Shown piece by piece: positions 27,706-38,362 of a stretch of 53,849 nucleotides of DNA. Within the stretch, counting starts at the first letter, position 1, and each line of letters begins with the position of its first letter. The DNA comes from Psychrobacillus sp. BL-248-WT-3 (GTDB lineage Bacteria > Bacillota > Bacilli > Bacillales_A > Planococcaceae). Under the pieces are notes generated by a model that made no database searches, was not told the origin of the DNA, and saw only the letters and a list, made by a program, of their open reading frames with translations. The stretch covers positions 1 through 53,849 of the forward strand of contig NZ_JABAFC010000026.1 of assembly GCF_012843435.1 (NCBI RefSeq), read 5' to 3'. The translations under genes and the position numbers were made by a program.

Positions 27706-28470
27706 GTGAAGAACTTTATATATTTTGGTTATCTACAAGCCATTTCATGCCTATTTCCTGTAATTATTTTTGGAGCTCTAGCGCTCTCCAAGATATTTTC
27801 TATACCGTATTTGCCTCGCTATGATTTCATACTCATTATTTGTATTATTGGCCAGGTCTTTATGCTAGCATCTAAATTAGAAACTTGGGATGAATTTAAG
27901 GTCATTTGTCTATTTCATGTTATTGGCTTAGCATTAGAACTTTTTAAAGTTCATATGGGTTCATGGGCTTATCCAGAGGATGCACACAGTAAAATTTTTG
28001 GTGTCCCGCTTTACAGCGGATTTATGTATGCAAGTGTAGCAAGCTACATTTGTCAGGCATGGCGAAGATTTGACCTTCATATTTATCGATGGCCAGCTTC
28101 CATCTTTGCAGTGCTGATAGGCGCTTTAATTTATTTGAACTTTTTTATACATCATTACTTTTACGATATACGTTGGATTTTAAAGGCCCTATTATTCCTC
28201 ATATTCTTTCGGACTGTCGTCAGTTTTCGTGTAAATGAAAAGGTATATAAAATGCCTATTATTCTATCGTTCTTGTTAATTGGTTTCTTTATTTGGGTTG
28301 CTGAGAACATAACTACTTTTTTAGGTGCTTGGCAATATCCTAACCAAGAGCAAGTATGGTCCATCGTTCATATTGGAAAGATTAGTTCTTGGTTTCTTCT
28401 CGTAATTATCAGCATAATAATAGTAGTCCAGCTAAAAAGAGTGAAGAATGGCACAGAAGTTGTACGTTAA
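27706..28470 (+). CDS. yoaT: DUF817 family membrane protein
   Basis: The 254-residue polytopic protein has seven to eight predicted helices. It fits the DUF817 (YoaT) family, with the segments ELFKVHMGSWAYPE, VPLYSGFMYASVASYICQAWRRF and ENITTFLGAWQYPNQ. No biochemical role is known. The start is GTG at 27706. AGGAGG is six bases before an ATG at 27701 that reads ATG-ACG-TGA, so the best placed start codon makes a two-residue peptide whose stop overlaps the GTG. The gene is divergent from the TetR gene. Confidence 0.8.
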   Translation: MKNFIYFGYLQAISCLFPVIIFGALALSKIFSIPYLPRYDFILIICIIGQVFMLASKLETWDEFKVICLFHVIGLALELFKVHMGSWAYPEDAHSKIFGVPLYSGFMYASVASYICQAWRRFDLHIYRWPASIFAVLIGALIYLNFFIHHYFYDIRWILKALLFLIFFRTVVSFRVNEKVYKMPIILSFLLIGFFIWVAENITTFLGAWQYPNQEQVWSIVHIGKISSWFLLVIISIIIVVQLKRVKNGTEVVR

Positions 28471-28508
28471 ATCTATTTTCTCTAAATCAATATTGACCTC
28501 TGTAAATC

Positions 28509-28548
28509 CGAGGGTGATTATGAAAAATCACAATCATCCTCGTTTTTT
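28509..28548 (+). terminator. Terminator of the DUF817 gene
   Basis: CGAGGGTGATT pairs with AATCATCCTCG (one G-U) and is followed by six T. Confidence 0.85.
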
Positions 28549-28630
28549 AATCTTTTATTTTGGGCACTTCAGTTAAGAATAAATGTTTAGAAGATGTAAG
28601 AAGATTAGTTTAAATAAATTAGTTTATATC

Positions 28631-30241
28631 CTATATAATTTTCTTCATATATTCCTCTATTTGATCTACTACATGCTCGTATCGAAAGCTTAATGCAGTT
28701 TGCCTTCCATTTTCGCCTAACATTTTCCTTAGTTCCATATCATTCAGAAGCTTCTCCAAATGCCCTGATAATTGATGAGTATCTCCAGGATCCGCCAGTA
28801 AGCAATTATAGCCATCAATCACAAACTCCCTTACTCCTCCACAATCTGTTGTTACTACAGGCAACCCACAAGCCATTGCTTCTAAAGGAGGCATTCCAAA
28901 GCCTTCGTAAAGCGAGGTAAATAAAAAGAGATCAGCTTCTTGGTAGCTTTGCACTAAAACGTCTTGAGGGGGATGGACAATTAATTCCATAGGAAAATTC
29001 GTAGTGTAACCAGGATGCGATTGACACACCCATTTCACCTTAAACTTATAACCCTTAATCCATAATAAATTCAAAGTAATCATAGCATCCCCAAATGCTT
29101 TAAATTCATGACTTGGGTTGCCCACCAGTAGAATAGTTGGTATTTCACTAACATCTATCTTGCTTATAGGTCTATAAACTTCAGTATCTATCCCATTAGG
29201 AATAATCTCGGTATCCAGGCCATATTTAGTTTTCAATATATGAGCGATACAGTTAGATACACTTACAACAGGGATCCCCGTTTTATAATAGTTTTTTAAT
29301 GTATTCCTTACTTCTTCATAGTTTACTTCAGGAATGTCTCCAAATAATCTTTCATGCCCTTGCTCCCAATAGAAAACTGCAGGCTTTACATCCTTTAGCT
29401 CCGCCATTTGGTATACCCAACCTACGACGACTATGTCACACTCTTCTACATAGCTATTTGTCGGTGCACCGTAAGGGATAATAACCTCCTTATCCACTTC
29501 AAGATCTGACCAAGAAGGAATGACCTTCTCCTGTTCCAAATTACCTCTTAAAAATGCGGTTATATGGTGCCCTTTTTTGCGAAGCATTTCCATTTGCGAT
29601 AACAGCATCTTCACTCCTCCGGTTAAGCCCTGGTGAGGTAAAAGGTAGCCAATCTTTAAATGATTTTTTGGAGAAGAAGGCTTCTTCTGAGGGGACGGAT
29701 ATATTTTAAATAAACTTGCCCCGTTATCATGAATTTTTACCTGACTATATCTGAAATCATAATCAATGAAGTCAATGATGTTCCACCGACTTTTATGGGT
29801 TTCTAGATCATTCCCTAAGTACTCCCCTTGCACTGCTGGATATAGCGGGGTTGATATAATAATAGATTTATTCGTGATTTTTAATAAGTCGTCTATTAGT
29901 TGCAATCCATCTTTTTTATCGAAATGCTCCAGTACATCTATCAATAAGAGAGTATCGTATCTCTTCGTTAAAGTAGGAAGCACCTCGAAAATATTCCCAT
30001 AATAAATATTATTATATACATAGTCATGTACTGGATTATTATATTCCTTGAAGCCTTCTATACCGTCCATTTGAAGATGCCAGGATTCCTTTTCATACCG
30101 TTCATAGGGGATATCAAAAACTTCCCTTAATAATAATCCATATTTTCCAAATCCAACACCTATATCTAAAATTGACCTTGGGGCGTCTTTTACTACTAAG
30201 TCTACAATTTCAGGGATTGCTTGATACCAGCTTGTAGGCAT
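28631..30241 (-). CDS. Fused SAM methyltransferase and GT4 glycosyltransferase
   Basis: The 536-residue, two-domain cytosolic protein has a class I SAM methyltransferase at residues about 1-195, with motif I SILDIGVGFGKYG and the post-motif strand DTLLLIDVLEHFDK. A GT-B family 4 glycosyltransferase follows at about 197-535, with the N-terminal loop LTGGVKMLLSQM and the donor-site E-x7-E motif in SLYEGFGMPPLEAMACGLP. The fusion suggests that one polypeptide transfers a sugar and methylates it or its neighbour. The nearest possible acceptor is the collagen-like surface protein at 36.5 kb, but that link is speculative. There is no signal peptide. It is monocistronic. Confidence 0.8.
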   Translation of the reverse strand: MPTSWYQAIPEIVDLVVKDAPRSILDIGVGFGKYGLLLREVFDIPYERYEKESWHLQMDGIEGFKEYNNPVHDYVYNNIYYGNIFEVLPTLTKRYDTLLLIDVLEHFDKKDGLQLIDDLLKITNKSIIISTPLYPAVQGEYLGNDLETHKSRWNIIDFIDYDFRYSQVKIHDNGASLFKIYPSPQKKPSSPKNHLKIGYLLPHQGLTGGVKMLLSQMEMLRKKGHHITAFLRGNLEQEKVIPSWSDLEVDKEVIIPYGAPTNSYVEECDIVVVGWVYQMAELKDVKPAVFYWEQGHERLFGDIPEVNYEEVRNTLKNYYKTGIPVVSVSNCIAHILKTKYGLDTEIIPNGIDTEVYRPISKIDVSEIPTILLVGNPSHEFKAFGDAMITLNLLWIKGYKFKVKWVCQSHPGYTTNFPMELIVHPPQDVLVQSYQEADLFLFTSLYEGFGMPPLEAMACGLPVVTTDCGGVREFVIDGYNCLLADPGDTHQLSGHLEKLLNDMELRKMLGENGRQTALSFRYEHVVDQIEEYMKKII

Positions 30242-30356
30242 AATTTGTGCTCCTTACTGTTTTTTATAACAAACCTAACCTCATACTTTCTATATGTATG
30301 ATTTATTTGCACTCTTAGTTACTCTTTTTACAATAAAGAACCATTCATTTGAGCAG

Positions 30357-30405
30357 AAAAACAGAAGAGGACATCCCAAAGAATTTCTTCTTTGGGATGT
30401 CCTCT
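30357..30405 (-). terminator. Strong terminator downstream of hemY
   Basis: A perfect 18-bp stem, AGAGGACATCCCAAAGAA with its complement, closes a four-base loop. The minus-strand copy is followed by TCTGTTTTT. It lies 17 bases past the hemY stop. Confidence 0.85.
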
Positions 30406-30421
30406 GTAATCTTGTCTTGCA

Positions 30422-31810
30422 TTACTTCATCTTTTCTACAATTTGTTCCGCTGTTTCTTTACCATTTTTGATACAAGGGCCAATTCCTACTCCATAATAT
30501 GAGCAACCAGCCAATAATACTTGAGGGAATAGCTCCTTCATTTTTTTCTCAAGGGATTTGATCGCTTCTGCATGTTGCAAATGATAATTTGGCATCATAT
30601 CGTTCCATTTTGTTACCTCTACTACCTGAGGAATACCATCTAGCTTAAGACTATTTCTTATATCCTTCATTGCAACCTCAATTAGTTCTTCCTCAGTCAT
30701 ATGCTTCATCTGTGTAAATTCTGGGTTCGTGCTCTTATAAAACATACGAACCAATAACTTACTATTTTTTGATGTATGCTTCCATTTACGGCTAGTCCAT
30801 GTACAAGCATTACATTTCACGTCTGAGTTTTCCGATACAATATAACCAGTACCCTCTGCAGGTAGCTGCTCATCAGGTATATCAAAACCAAGATAAATAC
30901 TGATGAGAGACGAGTTTTTAAGTTTATGGAAATCAGTATCTAATTCCTTATGATTTAATACTTTTTGTGCTACGTCATGCGGTGTTGCTAAAATAACATA
31001 ATCTGCTTCTACTACTTGATGATCCGATAATGACACATAATACATACTATCCTTTTGCTCTATATTAGTGACATAAGCGCCTTTAATAATAGTAGAGTCT
31101 ATAAGCTCTTTTTCTATACCGTTAATTAGTGTAGACAAGCCATCCTTAAAGGAAATAAACTTCTTATTAGCAGACTTTTGAAATTGCTCCTTGTTAGCCC
31201 CGAGTCCTTTGATAATACTACCGTATTGATTTTTATAATCGACCAAATAGGGCAACGTTGTTTCCATAGTCAGCTTGTCCAAGTCCCCAGAATATACGCC
31301 AGAAAGAACAGGAGCAACCTGTTTCTCCACAAGCTCCTCCCCTAAAAAATGCTTTAAAAAAGAGCCAATAGAGCTTTCCTTCGTAAACCCTTCGTTCGGC
31401 ATATCTAAATCCTTTAAGGCTTCCTCTTTCCCTTCATCTGACACAAGGGTACTACTTTCAAGCGATTCTACACTTGTAGGAATCCCAAACACAGAATCAG
31501 CCGGAATGGCATGCAGTTCATTATTCGTATATAAATAAGAAATTCCTGTTGCATTATATACTAGCTCATCCTCTAATCCCAGTTCCTCCACTAAAGGTAA
31601 TACTGATTCATGACGCGCGACTATAGAATCTGCGCCCACCTCCATAATAAAGTCATCCTTATGTACGGAATGAATCTTGCCTCCTAAGTATTCATTTGAT
31701 TCGATCAAGGTCATTTCAAATTGTAAGGATTTTTCATTTTTAAGCTGGTGCAAATAATGCATGACTGAAAGTCCCGTTATTCCCCCACCTACGACAACTA
31801 CCTTTTTCAA
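30422..31810 (-). CDS. hemY: Coproporphyrinogen III oxidase (CgoX, formerly HemY)
   Basis: The FAD-dependent oxidase (462 residues) forms coproporphyrin III in the coproporphyrin-dependent haem pathway of Gram-positives. The N-terminal FAD motif is VVVGGGITGLSVMHYL, followed by LIESNEYLGGKI. The substrate region LSGVYSGDLDKLTMETTLPYL and the C-terminal GCSYYGVGIGPCIKNGKETAE are typical. TTG at 31810 is nine bases after AGGAGG and is preferred; GTG at 31819 lies one base from it. Other haem genes are not adjacent. Confidence 0.92.
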   Translation of the reverse strand: MKKVVVVGGGITGLSVMHYLHQLKNEKSLQFEMTLIESNEYLGGKIHSVHKDDFIMEVGADSIVARHESVLPLVEELGLEDELVYNATGISYLYTNNELHAIPADSVFGIPTSVESLESSTLVSDEGKEEALKDLDMPNEGFTKESSIGSFLKHFLGEELVEKQVAPVLSGVYSGDLDKLTMETTLPYLVDYKNQYGSIIKGLGANKEQFQKSANKKFISFKDGLSTLINGIEKELIDSTIIKGAYVTNIEQKDSMYYVSLSDHQVVEADYVILATPHDVAQKVLNHKELDTDFHKLKNSSLISIYLGFDIPDEQLPAEGTGYIVSENSDVKCNACTWTSRKWKHTSKNSKLLVRMFYKSTNPEFTQMKHMTEEELIEVAMKDIRNSLKLDGIPQVVEVTKWNDMMPNYHLQHAEAIKSLEKKMKELFPQVLLAGCSYYGVGIGPCIKNGKETAEQIVEKMK

Positions 31811-31990
31811 AGTAATCACTCCTCCTGTGCTTCATACATACCATGTTATCTTAAGTATAAACATGTATAAAAGGATATAGTATGATTTCTCTCACTCTCC
31901 AGGATGATTTTGAAGGAACGTTTACAGGATTGTCAAATTTAATCTAATAGGAGGCAGTCGCTATACATACTTTTTGGTGTTATTTTAAAA

Positions 31991-32330
31991 AGCTTTGTTA
32001 AAGTTATAGGTTGATTTTGACTAACAATTCTTTTTATATATAGACTGTAAACATTATATAAGTGACCTTCAAATGACAAATAAATTATGAAATTGGGGTT
32101 GGTGACAGTTTTTCGGCTTTGTTTAAGCGAGTAAATTTATAACCAATTTATCGATGCATCAAAGAGGTTCCTATTTATTGATTGGAGCTCCAGACGGCGA
32201 CTCCTACGGGATGAGTGAGACAGATAAGACATCACTACCACGCGCGTAAGCGATGGGTGATGGCTTATCACTCACCCCGAGGAAAGCGTCCGGCTGGGGC
32301 GGAAATCAATTCTACTCTCTGATCTAAGAT
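31991..32330 (-). mobile_element. MITE-like element copy B, inverted and truncated
   Basis: The element is the inverse of copies A and C. Its end at 31991 (AGCTTTGTTAAAG) is an intact terminal repeat. The other end stops at about 32330, where homology (GATCTAARATTT) breaks off about 45 bp short, so one terminal repeat and any target duplication are gone. The break coincides with the last bases of the kynB stop codon. Three base changes separate its foldback core (near 32187-32295) from copies A and C. Confidence 0.82.
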
Positions 32331-32957
32331 TTAAAGTGCTCTTAGAACAGCTCTGACCGGACTTCCATCTGCTCCAACTATTTTTAAGGGCAACGCGATT
32401 AACTCATACTCCCCTTCCGCAACATCTTGCAAGTATAGGTTTTCGATAATATTTACTCCATGCTGATATAAAGTATGGTGTATCGGAAGCTCCTTACTTT
32501 CAATATCATCTACAGAAGGAATATCCAAGCCCAATAAAAATATCCCCTTTTCTTGTAAAAACTTACCTATATCCTCTCTTAACAAAGGTATGGAACTAGG
32601 AAACTGTTCCACATTGGTCACTTTTTTCGTTTTCAATAATAACCGTTTTGTACCATCTAAATGAAAGCCTTCTAATTCCTCACGACCAATCAAGTCTAAG
32701 CCTGTTACATCAACGACTTTAGCTGTTCCAATATAATTATTAATATTTAACTTATCTATCGTATCGGCGCTATTATTAAAGTGAAATGGTGCATCCGCAT
32801 GAGTCCCGGTATGCACACTTGCAGTAATCTGGCCAATATTGACTGAACCTGTTTGTTGCTTAGTATGCACCACTTCAAAGCTAAATGGTGTGTCTCCTGG
32901 CCAAACCGCAATTTCTTTAGACAATGGTAGCGTAATATCTATCCACTTATTAGACAT
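32331..32957 (-). CDS. kynB: Kynurenine formamidase
   Basis: The 208-residue cyclase-family metal hydrolase turns N-formylkynurenine into kynurenine plus formate. The metal-binding motif is visible as VHTGTHADAPFHF; the N-terminus WIDITLPLSKEIAVWPGDTPF is characteristic. It begins 12 bases after kynA, as the third gene of the operon. The final residues RAL and the stop codon lie exactly at the edge of MITE copy B, so the natural C-terminus may have been changed by a base or a few residues. The length still matches the family. Confidence 0.92.
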   Translation of the reverse strand: MSNKWIDITLPLSKEIAVWPGDTPFSFEVVHTKQQTGSVNIGQITASVHTGTHADAPFHFNNSADTIDKLNINNYIGTAKVVDVTGLDLIGREELEGFHLDGTKRLLLKTKKVTNVEQFPSSIPLLREDIGKFLQEKGIFLLGLDIPSVDDIESKELPIHHTLYQHGVNIIENLYLQDVAEGEYELIALPLKIVGADGSPVRAVLRAL

Positions 32958-32969
32958 ATTCCCTCACCC

Positions 32970-33824
32970 CTATAGATTAGTTCGCAAATCCCATAACTCT
33001 GGAAAAAAACGATGATCTAGTACCTTTCGTAAATAATTTACTCCAGAAGAGCCCCCTGTCCCTACTTTAAAACCAATAATTCGTTCTACTGTTTTCATGT
33101 GTCGGAATCTCCACTGCTGCAGCCAATCCTCAATGTCTATTAACTTTTCTGCCAACTGATAAAGCTCCCAATGCTGATCAACATTTTTGTATACTGTCTT
33201 CCATGCCTCAGCGACACTGTCGTCACCGGAATACGTGATGGAGTAATCCCTTTTCAATAAATCCGGATTAATAGGAAATCCTCTTCTAGCCAAACAGTCA
33301 ATGGACACATCATAAATACTTGGTGATTTAAATGCTATTCCTAGCTCATAATGTAACGACTTATCCTTTTCGTAAATTTTTAATATGTGTGCTGTTTTGT
33401 ACCCTAGAGCAAACTCAATTTTACGATATTGATAAGACTGAAAACCGGATGACTTCCCTAAATGATCTCTAAACTCTAAATATTCTGCAGGAGTTAAAGT
33501 AGACAATACATCCCAGGCTTGAATTAACTGTGATTGTATTTTTGTTACTCTCGCTAACATTTTAAAGGCTGTTTGTAAGTGATCCTCTTGAATAGCTTGA
33601 ATAGCACTAGTCAATTCGTGAAGAATAAGCTTCATCCATAATTCATTCACTTGATGAATAATTATAAAAAGCATCTCATCGTGATGAGTAGATAACGTAT
33701 TTTGACTAGCTAAAATGGTATCCAGTTTAAGGTAATCTCCATAAGTCATATCCTGTACAAAATTTGTATGAATCCCGTTTTCGTTAGATTCTCTCTCTTC
33801 AGAATTAGCAATTGGATTAGACAA
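32970..33824 (-). CDS. kynA: Tryptophan 2,3-dioxygenase
   Basis: This haem enzyme (284 residues, homotetramer) opens the indole ring of L-tryptophan to N-formylkynurenine. The substrate-pocket His lies in [19 protein letters not shown]. The haem-ligand His and anchoring residues are in [14 protein letters not shown], followed by [13 protein letters not shown]. The start codon is TTG at 33824, eight bases after AAAGGGGA. It sits 14 bases after kynU. Confidence 0.94.
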   Translation of the reverse strand: MSNPIANSEERESNENGIHTNFVQDMTYGDYLKLDTILASQNTLSTHHDEMLFIIIHQVNELWMKLILHELTSAIQAIQEDHLQTAFKMLARVTKIQSQLIQAWDVLSTLTPAEYLEFRDHLGKSSGFQSYQYRKIEFALGYKTAHILKIYEKDKSLHYELGIAFKSPSIYDVSIDCLARRGFPINPDLLKRDYSITYSGDDSVAEAWKTVYKNVDQHWELYQLAEKLIDIEDWLQQWRFRHMKTVERIIGFKVGTGGSSGVNYLRKVLDHRFFPELWDLRTNL

Positions 33825-33838
33825 AAGCTTTCCCCTTT

Positions 33839-35107
33839 CTAGGCTATTACTTCTCTTTCATTATCATATTGGGAGTATTCCTTCTTTTCCATAATTTCTT
33901 TTAATATATTTACAGTTTTCCAAACCTCTTCAAACGTGTTATATAGAGCTACAGGTGCCAAGCGTATACCATTAGGAGGTCGGTAATCAGGAATTATATT
34001 CCTAGATTTTAACGCTTTGCATATTCTTGCTGCCTCCTTATGCATTAGAAACAGATGACCACCTCTTTGTTCTCTTTCACTTGGTGTAATAATTGTAAAT
34101 TCAAAGTTACTTAGCTCGTTCTCTATTAGAATTCTCATAAATTCTGTTAGTTGCTCTGACTTTGACCTTATTTTGTGTATGCCCACCTCCCCAAATATTT
34201 CGAGAGAGCCTAACAAAGGGGCTGCACTTAATATATGAGGGGTTCCTATTTGAAAAGAACCAGCTTGGCCAGCAGGTGTCATGAAGATTTCTAAATCAAA
34301 TTGCTTCTCTTTTCGAGAGCCAAACCAGCCTGCAAGTCCTGGACTCTTGCCAAGATGCTTTTGATTTGTATAAAGACCACCTACAGATCCCGGACCTCCA
34401 TTTAAATGCTTATAAGTACACCAAAACGCAAAATCTACTCCCCATTCATCTAAAGAATGAGGAATTGCCCCAATCGAGTGGCATAGGTCAAAGCCAATTA
34501 AAATATCTCTTTTATGTGCTTCATCTGTCAGCTTTTTTATATTTAAAATTTGGCCACTTCTATATAGAACACTAGGTAATACAATCATGGCTACTTCTTC
34601 AGTCATTGCTTCTATTATGTCTTCCTCGAGTAAAAGCCCATCCTTCCCCTTCACCATTACAATATCCTCTTCTGGTGATTTCCCATGTAAGGATAGCTGA
34701 CTGCTAACAGCATACAGATCAGATGGGAAGTTCAGTTCATCTACTACAATTTTCGTTTTCTTGCCTTGAGGCTTATAAAAGGTAGCGATTAACTGATGTA
34801 GATTAGTTGTCGTGGAACCCGTAATTATTACTTCCTCTGGCATAGCTCCTATCAATGGGGCACACATTTCCCCAAGCTTTTCAGAAAGATGAAACCAGGG
34901 ATGCTCACCTTTTGTCCAACCATCAATTCCAAAATTTTTCCATGAATCCAATAAATTTAAAACGGCTAATTCAGCTCGTCTAGATAAAAGTCCTAGCGAA
35001 TTGCCGTCCATGTATATAGTATTTGCTGGGATATAGAACTCTTGACGATAATGATTTATATCATCCTCTTGATCAAGCTTTCTAGCGAATTCGATAGTAC
35101 ATTCCAT
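33839..35107 (-). CDS. kynU: Kynureninase
   Basis: The PLP enzyme (422 residues) cleaves kynurenine to anthranilate and alanine. The Schiff-base Lys is in [14 protein letters not shown]. Other motifs are [25 protein letters not shown] and [12 protein letters not shown]. It is first in the kynU-kynA-kynB operon, which together converts tryptophan to anthranilate. A -10 box TATAAT (35141-35146) and a 16-bp palindrome overlapping the -35 region lie upstream. Confidence 0.93.
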   Translation of the reverse strand: MECTIEFARKLDQEDDINHYRQEFYIPANTIYMDGNSLGLLSRRAELAVLNLLDSWKNFGIDGWTKGEHPWFHLSEKLGEMCAPLIGAMPEEVIITGSTTTNLHQLIATFYKPQGKKTKIVVDELNFPSDLYAVSSQLSLHGKSPEEDIVMVKGKDGLLLEEDIIEAMTEEVAMIVLPSVLYRSGQILNIKKLTDEAHKRDILIGFDLCHSIGAIPHSLDEWGVDFAFWCTYKHLNGGPGSVGGLYTNQKHLGKSPGLAGWFGSRKEKQFDLEIFMTPAGQAGSFQIGTPHILSAAPLLGSLEIFGEVGIHKIRSKSEQLTEFMRILIENELSNFEFTIITPSEREQRGGHLFLMHKEAARICKALKSRNIIPDYRPPNGIRLAPVALYNTFEEVWKTVNILKEIMEKKEYSQYDNEREVIA

Positions 35108-35140
35108 TCAAGTATCATCCTTTTACCGAATTTTCTTTCT

Positions 35141-35172
35141 ATTATACCAAAAACAGGCATACATATGTATGC
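35141..35172 (-). promoter_or_regulatory. kyn operon promoter with overlapping 16-bp palindrome
   Basis: The -10 box TATAAT (minus strand, 35141-35146) is consensus. The perfect palindrome GCATACATATGTATGC (35157-35172) covers where the -35 should be, which is itself poor (TACATA). That is the placement of an operator for a repressor or a class II activator. The palindrome is also about 64 bp upstream of the divergent GT2 gene. Confidence 0.6.
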
Positions 35173-35187
35173 GATATAAAAGAACCG

Positions 35188-35220
35188 GCTCCTTACATTT
35201 TACATATAAATATAAGGAGC
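35188..35220 (+). promoter_or_regulatory. Hairpin in the GT2 gene leader
   Basis: GCTCCTTA pairs with TAAGGAGC around a 17-base AT-rich loop, directly upstream of the GT2 ribosome binding site. The downstream arm contains AAGGAG, so it may be a decoy ribosome binding site or a stabilising 5' stem. Function is unproven. Confidence 0.4.
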
Positions 35221-35235
35221 AAAGGGGGATTGAAT

Positions 35236-36318
35236 ATGATTACTATAAGTTTATGTATGATAGTAAAAAATGAAGAAGAAGTTATTGGGAGATGTCTTGC
35301 ATCAGTTAAAGACATAGTTGATGAAATTAATATAGTCGATACTGGCTCAACTGATCAAACAAAAGAAATAGTTAAACAATATACAAATCGCATATTTGAT
35401 TTTAAGTGGATAGATGATTTTGCTGCGGCTCGAAATTATTCTTTTGAGCAAGCAACCAAAGAATATATATTGTGGCTCGATGCAGATGATGTTTTTACAG
35501 AGGACGATCGAAATAAGCTAAAACAACTAAAAACGTCTCTTGATCATTCCTATGACGCTATTTCTATGAAGTACCATTTAGCCTTCGATGAAAATGGGAA
35601 TGTAACCTATCTATTACGTAGGTATAGACTTGTTAATAGAAAAAAACAATTTAAATGGATAGGTCAGGTCCACGAATATTTAGCAGTAGAAGGTAACCTT
35701 TTAGATAGTGATGTTGCAGTGAGTCATCTGCCTTTGAGTCATGATTCCAATAGAAATTTAAGTATCTACCAAAAAATGATAGATGACGGCAAACAACTAA
35801 CTCCACGTGATACGTTTTATTTTGCAAACGAATTAATGGATCATGCTAAGTATGATGATGCAATTACTTACTATGAATTATTTCTACAGTCCAATCAGGG
35901 ATGGATTGAAGATAATATAAGAGCATGCTTCAAGCTTGCTGACTGCTACTATGAATTAGGCAACCATCATCAAACATTATTATCAACGCTAAGAACTCTT
36001 TCCTATGATATACCACGCCCAGAGGCTTGTTGCAGAATAGGATACCATTTTATGGAACAAAATAAAAATCATGAGGCTATTTATTGGTATAAGGAAGCTC
36101 TTAACTATAAGAATAAAGAGTTACTCAGTTTCCAAAATACTAATTTCTCTACCTGGTTACCTCACCTGCAACTTTGCGTTCTTTATGATCGAATTCAAGA
36201 ACATAGAATTGCTCACTCTCATAACGAGGAAGCAAGAAAATATAGACCGACCGATGAAAGAATAATAGGAAATAAAAAATACTTTGATCAAATATTAAAA
36301 GATAGCCTAGAAGAATAG
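35236..36318 (+). CDS. GT2 glycosyltransferase with TPR-like C-terminus
   Basis: The 360-residue cytosolic protein has a GT-A family 2 domain at about residues 1-170, with ITISLCMIVKNEEEVIGRCL, the DTGSTDQT nucleotide-sugar motif and the metal-binding DADD in LWLDADDVF. Helical pairs at about 185-340 (for example DTFYFANELMDHAKYDDAITYYELFL) look like TPRs. Similar SunS-like and BclA-cluster transferases glycosylate proteins. The ATG at 35236 is seven bases after GGGGG. It lies directly upstream of the collagen-like protein gene, a likely substrate. Confidence 0.85.
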   Translation: MITISLCMIVKNEEEVIGRCLASVKDIVDEINIVDTGSTDQTKEIVKQYTNRIFDFKWIDDFAAARNYSFEQATKEYILWLDADDVFTEDDRNKLKQLKTSLDHSYDAISMKYHLAFDENGNVTYLLRRYRLVNRKKQFKWIGQVHEYLAVEGNLLDSDVAVSHLPLSHDSNRNLSIYQKMIDDGKQLTPRDTFYFANELMDHAKYDDAITYYELFLQSNQGWIEDNIRACFKLADCYYELGNHHQTLLSTLRTLSYDIPRPEACCRIGYHFMEQNKNHEAIYWYKEALNYKNKELLSFQNTNFSTWLPHLQLCVLYDRIQEHRIAHSHNEEARKYRPTDERIIGNKKYFDQILKDSLEE

Positions 36319-36348
36319 AACCTAGTATATTAACCATTTTACCTATTT

Positions 36349-36383
36349 AAAGCCACTTTTCTCAAAAAAAGTGGCTTTTTTTT
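36349..36383 (+). terminator. Terminator of the GT2 gene
   Basis: AAAGCCACTTTT pairs with AAAAGTGGCTTT and is followed by an eight-T run, so the collagen-like gene has its own promoter. Confidence 0.9.
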
Positions 36384-36465
36384 GAAATTTAATTAGACAA
36401 GTAGTCCTTTGACCTCCTCCAATCTATTTTCAACGAATAGGATGTGACAGAGAGGAGGTGAAACA

Positions 36466-37815
<1,350 letters not shown>

Positions 37816-37856
37816 TTTTAAAAAGAGATTCTATTTTTCTACAAAAACCTAGAGAT

Positions 37857-37889
37857 AGGAGCAATTCCCTATAAAGGGATTGCTCCTTT
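37857..37889 (+). terminator. Probable terminator of the collagen-like gene
   Basis: GGAGCAATTCCCT pairs with AGGGATTGCTCC and is followed by TTTAATACTT, a weak T run. Nothing else is visible in 37890-38066. Confidence 0.6.
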
Positions 37890-38066
37890 AATACTTATTT
37901 TTTAATTGACTCGGCAGGCAGAGACATACTTTGAGATTAGTGAGAGAAATAAAACACCGCAACCGCACCCTAAAGCGTATGTCAAATCATCCCTAACTTA
38001 CCCTTATAAAACAATCACTACTTTCTATTCATTTTCACCTGAAAATAGGAATTATGAAACCTTAAT

Positions 38067-38112
38067 ACCAAAATGACAACCATCTATAAGAGAGATTGTC
38101 ATTTTGGTTTTC
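38067..38112. terminator. Hairpin between the collagen-like gene and a small minus-strand gene
   Basis: ACCAAAATGACAA forms a perfect 13-bp stem with TTGTCATTTTGGT around a 16-base loop. The T run is better on the plus strand (TTTTCCTA). It probably serves the convergent ends of both neighbours. Confidence 0.55.
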
Positions 38113-38116
38113 CTAT

Positions 38117-38263
38117 TTAAATAGTCGCCGAATGATCTGTGGTAATACTTGGATCACTAAAGTAAGCATTATAGGCTATTAATGTTACACCTAGCTTTTC
38201 TTCTAATTCATGCAATTCCATTAACTGCTCGCTATCTAACTCTGCAAATTTGTAATCTTCCAT
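38117..38263 (-). CDS. Small acidic hypothetical protein, 48 residues
   Basis: The ATG frame is preceded by AAAGGGTG and begins MEDYKFAELDSEQLMELHEL, continuing into EEKLGVTLIAYNAYFSD. An amphipathic helix followed by a short beta-strand is likely. There is no membrane segment or Cys. The upstream neighbour, on the same strand at 38363, is the DUF1292 gene, which ends in a terminator, so this gene is probably transcribed separately. The function is unknown; coding signals are convincing. Confidence 0.68.
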   Translation of the reverse strand: MEDYKFAELDSEQLMELHELEEKLGVTLIAYNAYFSDPSITTDHSATI

Positions 38264-38323
38264 ATTGGATCACCCTTTCTCTACCTAATTATCATCTCCG
38301 TTACCATTCAATATATACATAAA

Positions 38324-38355
38324 TAAAAATGACCCCCACAAATTACGTGGGGGCC
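38324..38355 (-). terminator. Terminator of the DUF1292 gene
   Basis: GGCCCCCAC pairs with GTGGGGGTC and on the minus strand is followed by ATTTTTATTTATG. Confidence 0.8.
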
Positions 38356-38362
38356 AATATCT

